A stretch of 64,000 nucleotides of DNA from Beaufortia kweichowensis. Its lineage: Eukaryota > Chordata > Actinopteri > Cypriniformes > Gastromyzontidae. The position numbers and the translations under genes were made by a program. Below the pieces are notes generated by a model, which saw nothing but the letters and a program-made list of their open reading frames with translations, had not been told where the DNA came from and did not search any database. The DNA lies in NCBI GenBank assembly GCA_019155185.1, contig CM032817.1, positions 1,539,129 to 1,603,128 of the forward strand, in the 5' to 3' direction. Positions 24,401 to 37,200 of this stretch are shown here, piece by piece (position 1 is the first letter of the stretch; each line of letters starts with the position of its first letter).

Positions 24401-24798
24401 TTTATCTGTGGTCTCAGGTATTGTGTAAAGAGAGTGTTCCTGGTCGCTGTTACTGGGAGTTTGAGTGGAGTGGGTTTGGAGTGGTTGTATCAGTGTCATA
24501 TGAAAACACATGCAGGAAGGGACCTAATTCTCAATTTGGTTATAATAATGAGTCCTGGGGATTAACCTGCACTCCTTCCAGTTGCTCATTCACTTACAAT
24601 AAAAAGGACACTGAGCTTCCTGTACCCGGCTGCTGTAGAATAGGAGTGTATGTGAATCACAGGGCAGGAATACTGTCCTTCTACAATGTCTCTGACACAA
24701 TGACGCTTATCCACAGAGTACAGACCACCTTCACGCAGCCTCTATATCCTGGGTTTTCAGTTTGGGAAAAGTCAACAGTAAAGTTGTGTGAGTTTTGA
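21462..24798 (+). CDS. ftr: finTRIM-type E3 ubiquitin ligase, gene 2
   Basis: This is the tandem duplicate of the gene at 13375-16710, with the same six-exon structure: 21462-22049, 22459-22554, 22671-22904, 23217-23373, 23449-23532, 24281-24798. It predicts 558 residues and all RING and B-box ligands are intact. It is 17 residues shorter because the LQIIPAPD array has two units instead of four and one B30.2 codon is missing (KGPNS against KGGLNS). By hand count, exon 1 differs at about 8 of 588 bases but exon 6 at about 26 of 518, mostly changing amino acids, for example DLWPQ to YLWSQ and FLLWLQS to FSVWEKS. AATAAA at 24925 is a candidate polyadenylation signal. Confidence 0.93.
22190..22355. 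repeat. Degenerate direct repeats in finTRIM gene 2 intron 1
   Basis: The counterpart of 14100-14225, with about one additional unit (ATTCGTGATCATGAGAACAA). Confidence 0.6.
23457..23504 (+). repeat. In-frame 24-bp coding minisatellite, 2 units
   Basis: Two units encoding LQIIPDPD and LQIIPAPD, the contracted (or unexpanded) form of the four-unit array in gene 1. Confidence 0.92.
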
Positions 24799-26476
24799 CA
24801 GGTTAGATGATACAGAGAATCTAACGAATTGGTGTACCTTATTTTAGTATGTGAGTTTCTTTAAAGCAACTTGTGGTTGTGTGTATTATCTGAGAGGTGA
24901 AAGTCAAAAATTTGTAAGTATAGAAATAAATTAATGTTGTTTTACCTGCACTAATCATTTTTATTATATATTTCTTTTATGTCGCTCATTGTTTTCTATT
25001 CTACATTATATGTTTATGTTTAATATTAATTGGGTCTCTACTGTACAGGGAATGTCTCAATCTTAGTTTCCACAGGACATTGTCATAATTTTCCAGTGTC
25101 TTTGCTTCGTACAGCATTATAACCCCTGTTGAATCTGTTTTTAGTCAGATGAGCTTTTAAATTGCAACTGAGATTCTGTTTAATATGCAGAATGATTCAT
25201 GTATAAAATGTATATCATCACTGCATCTCCTACCTGCTGTTATTCCCTCATCTCTTTTTCTCTTCCTCCTTTTGTGCAGTTTTGTCATCACAAATTACAT
25301 TTTCAAAACTATTTGTTTAAGTTTTACATACTTTAGTCACTTATGCACATCATAAAATGTTTAATCATTTGAAAAATATTTCTCATTCTTTTGAAGTAAC
25401 TAATTGCTTTGCTACGTTCATACAATTATGTACAATTGTTGATTGTTTCCTACATTATAAATTGCGTATAAATTACTGGTTCACTTAAATAGTCTTAACT
25501 CCTTAAAACATAATGGCACTTGTTTTATAGGGTCATATAGATGTAACTATGACTAGAGTTGCTTTGCACACAGGTTGCTTTTACATGTTATGCAATTGTT
25601 TTTGTAAAAAATCTTGTTAACAACATCAGAAATATTTATGCAAAGGATGCCAGAAATAAAAACCTTAAACACAAAAGGAATTTTACTTTCAATCTCATTG
25701 ACATACATTATATACAACAATTTACAAGGTATGCATGCATACGGTATTTAATGTATAAAAATGAAATGTACAGGAAATCAAAAATAATTAATGTTCTCTA
25801 GACGTCCAATCGTGTTTGCAGTAAGACTTCAGCGTCAATTGTCAGTTTGGAAGTTGTGATTTTGTGCTAATCTAACTTAACATTCATCATACAGTAATTG
25901 CATGCTTAATTTACAGTAAAACTGAGGGATAGCGATGTGATACAATATAAAAGGTAAAAGTATATATATTTACAATATATTTAAATAATCACAATAAATT
26001 TATGAAATTATAATAAATACAATTGCCAGAGGAGGGTGTTTTAAACAGATATGAATTAGGCATTTTAACGACATTTAAGGATTTCTTTTTTACAAACATG
26101 CAATACCTGATTAAATAACTGTGTGTGCACATTTTATTTAAGTATATTTTTAATTTTTAAGTATTTAGTTAGTTATTTTAGTTTATTTAGTTTTAGTTTT
26201 TAAGTATTTTTTATTTATTTAAGTATATTTTTAATATGTCTGTGAAACAGTACCAACACTTACAACTCAAACATTTATTGCCTGGGTGTTTTGACAACTG
26301 GCCATCATCACATACTAACTTTCATTGTTTTTAGAGACAGAAGGTATCTACCACATATCATGAGGTAGAATTATGGAGAGGTAGATTATGAAAAATAATA
26401 CTAATAACAAAAAGTTGTTCTCATGCAAATGAGAAAAACACTGACTGGGTTCCCAGTATGTAATTCTTTTTACAGG
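24799..26476 (+). other. finTRIM gene 2 3'UTR and duplicated 3' flank
   Basis: No additional gene is supported. The sequence follows 16711-17734 and then 19200-19673 of unit 1, with the LTR-like insertion missing. Short open frames here are shadows. Confidence 0.55.
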
Positions 26477-27010
26477 ATCAATGTCTACCAACAATTTTCT
26501 TTATATATCATATTCCACAAAGTACTTTGAGCGCTAAGGCAGCTAAACATAAAGAAGGTCATAAAAAGGCAATTAAATTAAACATTCTAACATCAAACTC
26601 AGCTGGCTCCCTGTATATGGAGCTACAGTATATAAATATAACAATAATAAAAAAAATGTTCCCACTACAGTGTTTAAAAAAAAATCTTGATGGGACACGA
26701 AACCTGTAAGTTTTAGGACAATGACCATCTTAGCCAGAAGAACTGGTGCCCAGTTAAGCTTTTCATATAAAACATTAACATAAACATATATATGTCATAG
26801 AATTTGTTTCCTATATATTCAATTTAGAGATATTTACATTTAATTACAATTTATCTGGGCCCCCAAAGGCACTTTTGCAGTATCCAGGCTCATTTCAGCA
26901 TCGTTTCATGTACTTAGATCTGTAACTTTTCCAGCTGCGTTGCGGGAATATTAGTTTCCATGTTCATCACCGTAATAGAAAAACTGTCAATGGGCATTAT
27001 GCTGATTTAA
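26477..27010. other. Spacer 3' of parp11
   Basis: Single-copy, AT-rich sequence between the end of unit 2 and the parp11 stop codon. It probably includes the parp11 3'UTR (minus strand). No gene is seen. Confidence 0.45.
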
Positions 27011-29231
27011 TCAGTAAAATTCAATAAGGTACTCTGGATAGATCTGGTTGCTGTCGAATACTACGAAGATCTTGGGGTTCATCATATCATCCACACAGCT
27101 GTCAAAGAAGTTGGCAATGCTCATGTCTTTCGAAGGCGGTCTGCAGTATTGAGGGTGACCCACTGTATATTCTCCAACTAGAACCCTTGCCAGGAACATA
27201 CACCTGTACGGTGGCTCATTTTGGAAAATAGGTGGTGCTAATCCATGTCTCTGTAGGACAAAGTTATGCTTGCTGGTCGAATGACAAAACTTGCTGGAAT
27301 ACTTTGCGTCACGGGCGAAATAGCTTCCTGTGGGCACAAAAATGTAATTGATGCAAATCAATATGACAGACACTTTCAATGCCAAAATTTAAAGTTCTTT
27401 TTCTAAATTTCTGATAAAAATTTGTGACCTAATATTTTAAAAGAATGAAATTGGTCAATGTTTCACAGTGTTACAGTATCTGAAAAAACATACTCGTTTA
27501 AAGACATTCTGACCCTACCTTTTCCATAGACATCACCATGGCTTCCGGTAAGACGCCAGTCAAAGTTGTACATGCATATGGCCTGTATATTGCTGTGACC
27601 AGTTCCGTGAAAAAGCATCTTTTCTTCAACGTCTACAACACGCTTGATCTTTCTCAGCTGGGCTTTCTTCCTATAGTACATTCACATTAGATTATAGCAG
27701 ATGCTTTCATCCAAAGCACATAAGGAATACAAATAAATAGTAAATTATTACCATAATCATAAAAAAGGAAAATTAACATTTATACAAATTGTTTATTTAT
27801 TTTATATAGTACATTAGATATATGTCATCATTTATATAACAAATAGCATTGTATATACAATCACATTATGATTGAAACATCTAACAACTGCACTAAACAT
27901 TTATTCTGATAAATTAAAATGAAATAAAAAAAATCATACTTTCATTATTACAAAATGGGTTTATTTCAAGGTAATGATTGACTGTACGGTATGCTTTACA
28001 AAAAAAAGCATTAAAGCCAAACCTGCAGAAAAACTCCCACAGGTCCAGATTCTGTATTCTCTGAATGGATCTGATTGGCTGATTCATGGTTCTCTCATAT
28101 AACCGAGCCACTTCTTTGTACTCGAATGTGTCTCTGTTTAAAGCGATGAGCTGGACAGAAACAACCACAGTAAAAAAGTAGAAAGCCTTTCTGTCTTTTG
28201 AAATGGCATAACGCTAACTTGACATTTTTACATACCTGATAGGGCTCATTTGTATTAACTCTTTCCCAGTGACAGGGAACAGGGAGGGCCAGATTATCAC
28301 AGATGAATCTGGAAAACACAACATTAAAATGAGCACAAATGCAATACTACTACTAAATAATAATAACATACATTCTAATAACAGCAGGTGTATTAAAATT
28401 GGTTTACCTAAAGTCAGTAGCCGAATTTAATGCTCTTTTGATAGGCCTCTCTTTTCCAGTTGTCACATTTAATTGTTTCATAGCTTGCATGGGATGAATA
28501 GGATAATATTATGAAGATAGCAAAAAGAACAGTAAAGATGTACAGTACCAGTGAAAAGTTTAGACACAATTGATAAAATTGTTTCACATGATCTTAAAAA
28601 TATTTCAATCTGAAGGTGTTTATTTCAATGTTTGAAATTACTTTTGTAGACAAAAGTGTCTTATGTAATTGGAAAAGCAAAAATAGCTTTCATTTCTTTC
28701 GCACAGTTACACGTTATTTCATGGTTTTAATGAGTTTACAACTTTTCTAAAATGTGGAAAAAAATAAACTGTGAGTAAGAGTTTCCCAATTTTCAACTGG
28801 TACTGTATATCACAGCTATCGTTTAATTATTACAAGTACAAATCTAGACAAATCATTTAATAAACTGACCAGAAAAGTCTAATTTATAGGTATATTTAGC
28901 TGTATAGAAGTCCATTGATCCATTCTGATTTTTGCTGTAGTTTTGCTCAATTTGCTCACTGGTGACAGAACAACCTGTGCTGGGAACTTCCTGAGAATAT
29001 TGAACAGAAATAGCGGAACAATTAGCAAGTGATGCAAAAAAAAAGACATCCTAATGACTGAATGACTTCTTTACATACTTCAAACATATGCCAGACGCCA
29101 CACTCAGCAAGGTAAAACCAGTGCCATTTCGCCTCGTGTGTGTCCATCTCCTCGTCACATGACTCTTCATCGGGGGACCTCTGGAAGACCCCTGGGCTCT
29201 CCAGATGTTTGTCAGTAGCCACACAATGCAT
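27011..29231 (-). CDS. parp11: PARP11 mono-ADP-ribosyltransferase (canonical copy)
   Basis: Coding exons from the 5' end: 29231-29079, 28990-28870, 28483-28408, 28308-28236, 28150-28023, 27670-27519, 27327-27011. All phases join and give 339 residues, the usual PARP11 size. The WWE domain (WHWFYLAECGVWHMFE from about residue 37) binds ADP-ribose-type ligands in this family. The ART domain shows RIQNLDLWEFFCRKKAQLRK, MLFHGTG, YGKGSYFARDAKYSS, FLARVLVG, RPPSKD, DSCVDDMMNPKIFVVFD and the terminal NQIYPEYLIEFY. The isoleucine of the H-Y-I triad predicts mono- rather than poly-ADP-ribosylation. ATG 29231 was chosen as the first in-frame methionine. The human gene is on 12p13, near SLC6A12 and SLC6A13, which matches the neighbours here. 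Confidence 0.93.
28543..28805. mobile_element. Tc1/mariner-type MITE (parp11 intron 2)
   Basis: Ends CAGTACCAGTGAAAAGTTTA and AACTGGTACTG are inverted, and the element is flanked by TA on both sides, the Tc1/mariner target. A related element is at 33827-34193. Confidence 0.7.
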
Positions 29232-30580
29232 CCTCAAAGCAAATACACAAATACTGTCTTTACTGTACTGTATGCCACATTAAAAGTGCACGCCAACAAA
29301 CAAGAAGGCGGCAACTATTCAGGCAGTACTGCTCATCATTGAGTTCAGTGCGTTTACACAGTCATTCTGGTTTTATAGGTATTTACAGTTACGTGTAATA
29401 TGCGATGTTTTAACGTGTAAGGTATTATGCATACCTTTCGATAACGTTTATTGTCCTTGACGTTACTTGTTGAAACAATAGCTGTAATCAAGGCTGCATT
29501 TTGCTACGAGAGTGAAATTATGGTTTCGTTTCATAATCTGTCTCGTCGATTCCTCGGAATCTCCGGTTGTTGTTATTGTTCGTTTCACTTCCGCGTTTGT
29601 CAGCCGTGACGTCACGCGTCCTTCACCTCTCAATGTAAATGCGCGTTGGCATGTGTCCTGATCTGATTAGATATTGATGTGCAGTAATATGTCATTTCTC
29701 TAATTGTTATCATAATCTAAAATATATAGAAAATGTATTTATTTTATTTGCAAAACACTTTATTTATAAATGAAAATACTCTTTAATAATTCAATAATTT
29801 ACTTTAAAGTGTCTATTTAATGCCATTTCCTTTCTTTTATTAATCTATTTAGTGTGCGTCATCCTATGTTTGCTCTACTAAAATATTCAATAAAGTTTGT
29901 TTTAATATAACGTAAGATAAACATAACAGAAGCTTCCCAACCTTTTTCTCAACAATTTAATTTCTCCTTCCAGTTCTGTATTACTGTAACACTGGAAGAT
30001 CTAGATCTAGAAGGTAAGAACAAATGATTTCAGACCATCGTAAAAATATATAATTTATCATTGCAGTCATTTTACTTAAGGAATTTTGAATATAATATTT
30101 AAGTATTAAAAATAATATAATTATACAGAATGTATTTCACATATTCATTTATGTAAAAAAACATGCATTTCAGTCACAAAACATTCACAGACGTCGTAAT
30201 ATCCCCTCGTGTCCTCTTGTGTTATGACTTTTATTAAATTTGCTTAATTTGAATCCATCCATTGTAGTCTAAGCAAAACAGTATGGGATGGCTTAATATG
30301 AAGCTTTCAGCATACACGATGGATGGAGTGGTTTATTCTGTTTCAGTTTTTGTGAATGAGGAAAGCCCATTCATCTAACGGTATTGTCAGTGATGCGTGA
30401 ACATTAGATTTTTTAGACATTAGATTTTTTCTTTATATATTCATTTAAACGATTGGTGCATGGAAAATGTAGGATATCCTAAAACTATACTGTATATGTA
30501 TTCATAACATTCATAATCCAGAATTACCACAAGGACCGTTCTCTCCGGATCCAATACTGTGCGCTGAAAGCGACACGCCC
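29232..30580. other. Divergent intergenic region between parp11 and the GAT2-type gene
   Basis: This region separates the 5' ends of two genes transcribed away from each other. The parp11-proximal part (about 29480-29640) is CpG-richer and promoter-like. The rest is AT-rich without a recognisable gene. Confidence 0.5.
29586..29614 (-). promoter_or_regulatory. Likely parp11 core promoter: ETS and CRE motifs
   Basis: CACTTCCG at 29586-29593 is a GABPA/ETS-type site, and TGACGTCA at 29607-29614 is a perfect palindromic cAMP-response element. They lie in the only CpG-rich stretch upstream of the parp11 start codon, about 360 bases from it, which suits a housekeeping-type promoter. Confidence 0.6.
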
Positions 30581-30589
30581 CCTTCCCAC

Positions 30590-30694
30590 TGATGACGTGT
30601 CATTCGCGTGCTGCACAGATTCAAGCAGAACACACATTGACTCTTGGGACCAGAACAGTACTGTGCTGTCTAAGGGAGGTGTGCAGAAACTTTG
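30590..30694 (+). other. Probable non-coding first exon of the GAT2-type gene
   Basis: A GC-richer stretch with a strong donor (CTTTG|gtaagt, exon end 30694) pairs with the acceptor TTTTGTCAG ending at 31166, which opens the exon containing the start codon. The 5' boundary is a guess. Confidence 0.5.
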
Positions 30695-31211
30695 GTAAGT
30701 ACTTGGATTTACGAGTACTTGGTCTCGTGTAACATACCTTTATTCCATAGAAACATTTAGACGTCTCTTTAGATGTCTAGAAAAGCAGTTTGTTCAGGGG
30801 GGATTTAATTACACTTGTATGCATGCAAAAATAATTTTGTAAGTGTTATTATTCTACTTAAAAACATGTATTGGATGAGATGCATATAATCTTACACACC
30901 TACATATCTTAAAATAATAGAGAGCCGAGGCTTTTCTAGGCATTCTGTCTTTCCATGTCTGTATTTATGTCTGCTAAACTAATTCAAGCATTTTAAGCAT
31001 AAGCCTCATTAAAAGTGTGACCAAACGTTTAAATGACAATCTGTAGTATTATGTACCGTTGGAATTGATGTTATTTTGTTACTTACAAGTAATGCTGTCT
31101 TGCATAAAAATGCAATCTGTTTGTCAGCTGATAACCACATGTGTTTAATATTTGTTGTTTTGTCAGATTGCTAACGGAAAGACAGCAGAAAAGGAGATAA
31201 AGATAAGAAAC

Positions 31212-34200
31212 ATGCATGAGACGAATGGCGTTAGCACTGCCGATGGGGCTGCTGTGGCTCCAGAGGACCAGAAACAGTTCATAGATCACAACCAGCCCGA
31301 AGCGAGAGAAAAATGGGCCAATAAGACTGAGTTTTTGCTGTCTATGGCTGGAGAGATTATAGGCTTGGGAAACGTGTGGCGTTTCCCGTACCTATGCTAC
31401 AAAAACGGAGGCGGTAAGTGATAGAGAGTGTGCGGCAGAGAGATGAAAAATTGGTGGCAAAGTTAACTTCTGTGCGAAAGAAGATGTATACAGTTTGCCC
31501 GGGGGTTTTAAAGGCCTTGCAGCATGAGATAAGTTTGACCTTTGGGATTAATGAAGTCTTTGCATCATCAATGGACCGCTGTGTGCTTCTGCAGTGTTAA
31601 GAACAAATCCATCATAGTTCATTATTCATCATTCGCCTTTTGCTGAGCACATGCTGATACAACTATATTTCACTACATCACTAGCTCTTTTGTTCATAGT
31701 TAGAGATTTGAACAAAACCCCAAGCATTAACTTTAGTTACAAAACTCAACGCAAGTGTATGCAAGGGACATGAGTGACACTTTAATCATACAGAGTTTTT
31801 AGGAGAGTTGTGCTATTACTTTTGAGCACTGTGGGACGCCCGGGGAAGTATTCAAACTTTAGGTAAAATATGTTTTTGAAACTCAAGTGAGCCTTTAACT
31901 AGTAGTGTAAGAGGCATTCAGGTTTAACATTGCCCTTAAGCTTTCTAACCTTATTTGAGGGTAACGTGTCAATCGAGATATTGCCTTAAAAGTATGTCAA
32001 CATAAGCTTTTCAGCCTGAATTCATTTCAATGACTTGTTTTATGGTCTTTCCAGGCGTGTTCTTCATTCCTTATTTCATCTTCCTGTTCTTTTGTGGAAT
32101 CCCAATATTCTTCTTGGAGACTGCGTTGGGTCAGTACACCAGCGAAGGAGGCGTCACTGCCTGGAGAAAAATCTGCCCCATGTTTACAGGTTGTGTATGC
32201 AGTTACAAACAGAAATGAAAATGATGTAGCTTTAGCTTAAACAATGTTGGCATTACATTTTTTTGTTATTTTAAAGCTATGTACACATTCAGATCTCCCA
32301 CACCTCATTTCTTCTTATTTGTAGGGGTAGGTGTTGCCTCTCAAGTTATAGTAATATATCTTAATATATATTACATTGTGGTTCTGGCCTGGGCTCTGTT
32401 CTATCTGTTCAACTCTTTCTGGAGTACTTTACCCTGGACTTCCTGTGACAACTATTGGAACACAGGTGTGGAAAAATGTATTCATACTTGGATCACCACA
32501 CAATTTTAAAATTTTTAGAATTTTTTTTTCAAACATTCTTTAAAGTTTTTAAAAAATAATTTAAAGTATTTTTATAAATTACAGTAACATTAAGAGTTTT
32601 TATGATTTTCATTTAATTATGTATATTGTTATGAAAATTGGTCAAATATTTCATCTTGAGTCTTATACCTTTCTATCAATTTATTGTTTGTCATGATTAG
32701 ATACAAATTCAACAATTAAATATTATAGTGAATAGGGAAATATTAATCCTGAGGTAGGGTCAGTAAGACAGATATGCCACCATTCAGTGATGGTATTCAG
32801 AAAAATATTTTTTAGTTTATTGGCAGTTCTAATCATCTGCTATTTTATTAAATCATTTCTAATTTGTTTGTTAAACTAGTTTTGATATTGTCAAGTAATG
32901 CATTTGTCTTCTTTTCATCAACAGAAAACTGCCAAAATTTAAGCTCATCATACACAGGTGCGCACAGGTCCGCCGCTGACTGGTCTTTCCTCTACAATGA
33001 AACAGACAAATTTAGGGACAACTACAGCTTGAGGTAATCATACTTTCCAACATTTGAGAGGAGGACATAAAGAGTCTTGTTTTGTCTGTTGTTCCCCGGA
33101 TGTTTGGATTGAAGGCTCTTGATGATTGCAAACAAGTTCCTTTTGGTACAAACAAAACCACTTTTGTAATTATTCATTCTTTGGACTTACCTAAAAGAAG
33201 GATGAAAGACATATGTGTCTTGTCTAAACTTGATATCATACAGACTTCTGTGCAGTATGTTTTTTGTTATGTATGAAAATAGAAATGGCTCACAGACATA
33301 ACACTTGTTTTTTTATAGAGAACGTGTTACAACACGTGTTACAAACGGAAGTAAACAGTAAGCTTTTGTTTAAATAGAGATCCCTTGAAATACTTGCACT
33401 CATGCTCTTTTTTATCTTTCTTTTTTCAGTTTTCAAAATGGATCTGAATGGCCACCTTTTAAAATAATCTCACCTGAACAGGAGTATTGGTTGTAAGTTG
33501 GCTGCATAATTTCTTACTATAACATTTTAAATATATGCATTTCGGATTTAAATGCGCTTTTTACAGTTTTGCGTTGTTGCAAAGCAGCTTTTTCAGACAA
33601 TCAATTTTAGAACAGACAGTAGAGATATAGTATAGAAATATAGAAAAATTATGAAATATATAAAATACAGGGCATTATAGAATACATGGTATTATCACAT
33701 CGTATCACTATTATGTACATTAGAAATACTAACTGTTGGTAGGATTGTATCGGACTGTTATATATATATAGAGTGCTATTAAGTTAATACATTTTTTCAT
33801 AATATGTACATTTTTTATAAAATATACAGTATCAGTCAAAAGTTTGGACACACTTACTGACTGTTGTTTAGATGTTTTTCACATTTTACAATAGTAGTAA
33901 ACTTATCAAAACCATGAAGTAACACAAATGCAACTGCAGGAATTAAGTTGCGACTAAAGCATCCAAAATAAATAAACACTATGTTATATTTCATCATCGT
34001 CAAAAGTAGTCACCTTTTTAAACAGCACTGAAGGAATTTCTAACTATGCCGGACTCCTGTTGGCTCCTATTAATGTTGGCACAATTATATTTTTGTCTAC
34101 AAAAGTAATTTTTAACACTTACATACACCTTCAGATTATAAGTTTTTTTAAAGTTTTTTTTGTCAATAGTGTCTAAACCTTTGCTTGGTACTGCATATAT

Positions 34201-37200
34201 TTATAAAGTATATATATTTATATTTTGAAATATTGTTCTGTTTTCAACCAGCCCAAAACAGCAACATTGGCTCAACCAATGGCGTGAGGTTTGAGGCAGC
34301 ACTGTCTATTTGTCAGATGGGGGTTCTGTTCGATGGTGTTTGCTAAGGCAAGCATCATTATTACTTAATCTTTTAAAAACTAAAGGCAATAGTATGCTTT
34401 TTCAGTCTGCCATCACATTTTATATGTTTTTGTAGCCTTTCAAGTATATAAGTTTGGAGCATTTACACTACCAACTACAGTAACTTGCACAAACTTGTTC
34501 AAACAATATGCAGAAGTGTGAAGTTATTGCAAATGTAAAAATCAGGAATAGGTTCGGCTTTAGAGTGAACAATTTGAAAAGTCAGATCAGGTAGAAATTG
34601 TTTAAGTTACAAATACTTTTTACATAGAAGAACCTTCTAAAAGTATTCACAGAATGTAATATCTTGAAGAACTTTTTCATCCATGACAATAAGATAACCT
34701 TTCCCCTTACAAAGGGTGGGAAAAGAAAAACATTTAACATCTGTGAAACAGAGATCTTTCATGTTTCATCATGCAGACATGAGATGTTAGGCAATCTGGG
34801 CTGAACCACACAACCCGAGAACATGATGAGAACAGCATGTTAATTGTTTGTGCAGTTTTCTAAACTAAAACCCCCCACAAACCTACATCAAGGAAAAAGA
34901 ACATGTGTTTTTACCATGGGCGTTTGTGGGCTATTTTTGTTGCAGAGACTTCCGTCTTGTTAAGTCTTTGACATGCACGTAACTAAAAACCAGGAAAATG
35001 TTTATAATATCTCTTTAGTTACGTATTGAATGGTGTTGTGCCGTGTGTGTATCCTCAGTCATCGGATGTTGCGGGTATCAAACAGCGGTGGTCTGGAGAG
35101 CGTGAACTCCGATCTCGCCATGTGTCTTCTGCTGGCTTGGGTCATTTGTTATTTCTGCATCTTTAAAGGGGTCAAGACCACAGGCAAGGTCAGACGCTGT
35201 AACACATCTTTAAGAAACAAATTATATTATATGTGACCCAATCTGTGAAAACCCAGCTTAAGTCATTTTTCAGATTTTTGTAAAGAATTTTCTGTGAGAA
35301 TTTAACATTGATATCATTAATATTGTCTGAGTGATGTCATGTCAAAGATTGAAATTATAGTGAAATTAATAGGTGAAATCAAATTTTGATGCTCGTTATC
35401 TCACAATTAGATTTTTAGTTTTTTTACAGACAGGGTCACATATAATATATAATATAATTATATTATATAATATGATTAAGAAAATCACATTCAGTATAGT
35501 ATTTAAAAACCCTTTGCCATGTGTTTTAGTTTATTTATGTTCTTGCTGGGTAACAAATGAATTACCATGTAATCTCTAATAAATTAAAAATGTAAGTAAT
35601 ATGAAGTCATAAAACCTACATAATCATTGTAAAATAATTAGCAAAATATTGTTAAAACTAGTTTTGGATGGACATTAGTATTTAATGTCAACTAATACAT
35701 TTTGTAATTATTACTGTAATTATAAATATTTTTTTGAAAAATAATACTTTAGGCAAACACCTGGTCCAAAAAATAGAAGTTGCCAAGTTCTTCAAAACAA
35801 ATGCAATCTTTGTATTCATGTGTGTTTTTTGTCAATGTTTTGCAGGTTGTATACTTCACGGCTACGTTCCCATACCTAATGTTGTTCATCCTGTTCATTA
35901 GAGGTGTAACCTTACCTGGAGCTGGAACCGGCATTACTTATTACCTTTATCCTGACATCCAAAAACTCTCCAACCCTGATGTAAGTTAAACAAAGATACT
36001 GTATTGTACTCTCGAACTTTAATATAAATGTCAAATAAATGAAGTGAAACTATAGTATTTTTATTAATAATAATAAAAATTAATATCAGTTGTGCTACAT
36101 ACCAGCAAGAAAAAAAGCAAAATATTTTTTATTTTAATTTTAAGTTTGATTTGCCATTTCAACCACAAGATCTGTGCAATATGTTTTATAAAGTCAGTAA
36201 GTAGTACATTGCACTGTTTTATTTGATGTTTTTGCCTTTATTTACTAAGATCTTGGCTTTGTAGTGCCTATAAGACACAAAGGCTGGATTTGAGTTTTAA
36301 ATGTAACAGTGAAAAAATATTTTACGATGCGGTTTACAGAAAAGTTTCTCACACAGGGATTTTTTCATTGATTATTTTGGCAAGAAATAAATAGGGGGGA
36401 AGGTAAGTTGTGTGGGCGGTGTGGGAAGCTTATGGTAGAGAAACGAGTTTTGTCTTGTTGTGAACATCACTTTGCAAGTACACAGATGAAGTTATAATAG
36501 TACAAAGATACACAATAGGTTATAGAAAACCTTTTTAGGACTTATGTAACATCCCATGGGCTGATTGAAATGGCATTAATAGAAAAACAAATAAAACCAT
36601 TCAGGAGGTTCTTAGTATTCTCTCCAAACGTACACACAGGAAGTGTGTATAAATACTCAAGAATAGGGTACCATGTATATGTATACAGTCTGGAGAAAGT
36701 TAATAAACACTAGTACAGAACTGGGGGATGTCAACTCTGCTTATAGTAACCAGATGTGCGGGGTACTGGAGGCCTATTCAAGGCATTCTTCTATAAGTGT
36801 GCATTACTGAAACTACTGAAAACAAGACTTATTAAAACAGATTATATTCTGCATAAAGATGAAGATGGTTATTGTGGTGTTGATCAGTGGATATGGCTTG
36901 AGCTTTGCTATAAATGTAACTGTGGACTTTTATTTACCTGTTTTAATATCCAAATGTCAATAGCACACCTCTTATTCTTAAACCTGCATAATTTAATGTT
37001 TCATTAATGAAATTGGCATTAATAAGTTTGCAAGAACAATAATGATTATTTCCCTAAACGCTAAAAATTCAACCTATGGTTGGGTTTAATTTGAACTTAT
37101 TGGTCGGGTTTGTCCATATTTGTGACCCTGGACCACAAAACCAGTCATAGGTAGCACAGGTATATTTGTAGCAATAGCCAACAATACATTGTATGGCTCA

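Larger units (their letters stand above)
19674..26476. repeat. Tandem segmental duplication, unit 2
   Basis: Unit 2 repeats unit 1 from AAAAAACAATTGGGA through the parp11-like fragment, MITE, finTRIM gene and 3' flank, and ends near TTCCCAGTATGTAATTC at about 26476. It lacks the hAT-type and LTR-like insertions. It has an extra AT-rich low-complexity stretch at about 26140-26270 that is not in unit 1. Confidence 0.9.

Noticed and set aside
29521..29535. GGTTTCGTTTCA near parp11 as an ISRE
   Set aside because: The two TTTC cores are separated by one base, not the two required, so it is not counted as an ISRE.
31152..31211. Upstream in-frame start for the GAT2-type transporter
   Set aside because: The ATG at 31152 precedes the splice acceptor ending at 31166, so it is intronic. 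The ATG at 31212 is the first within the exon.
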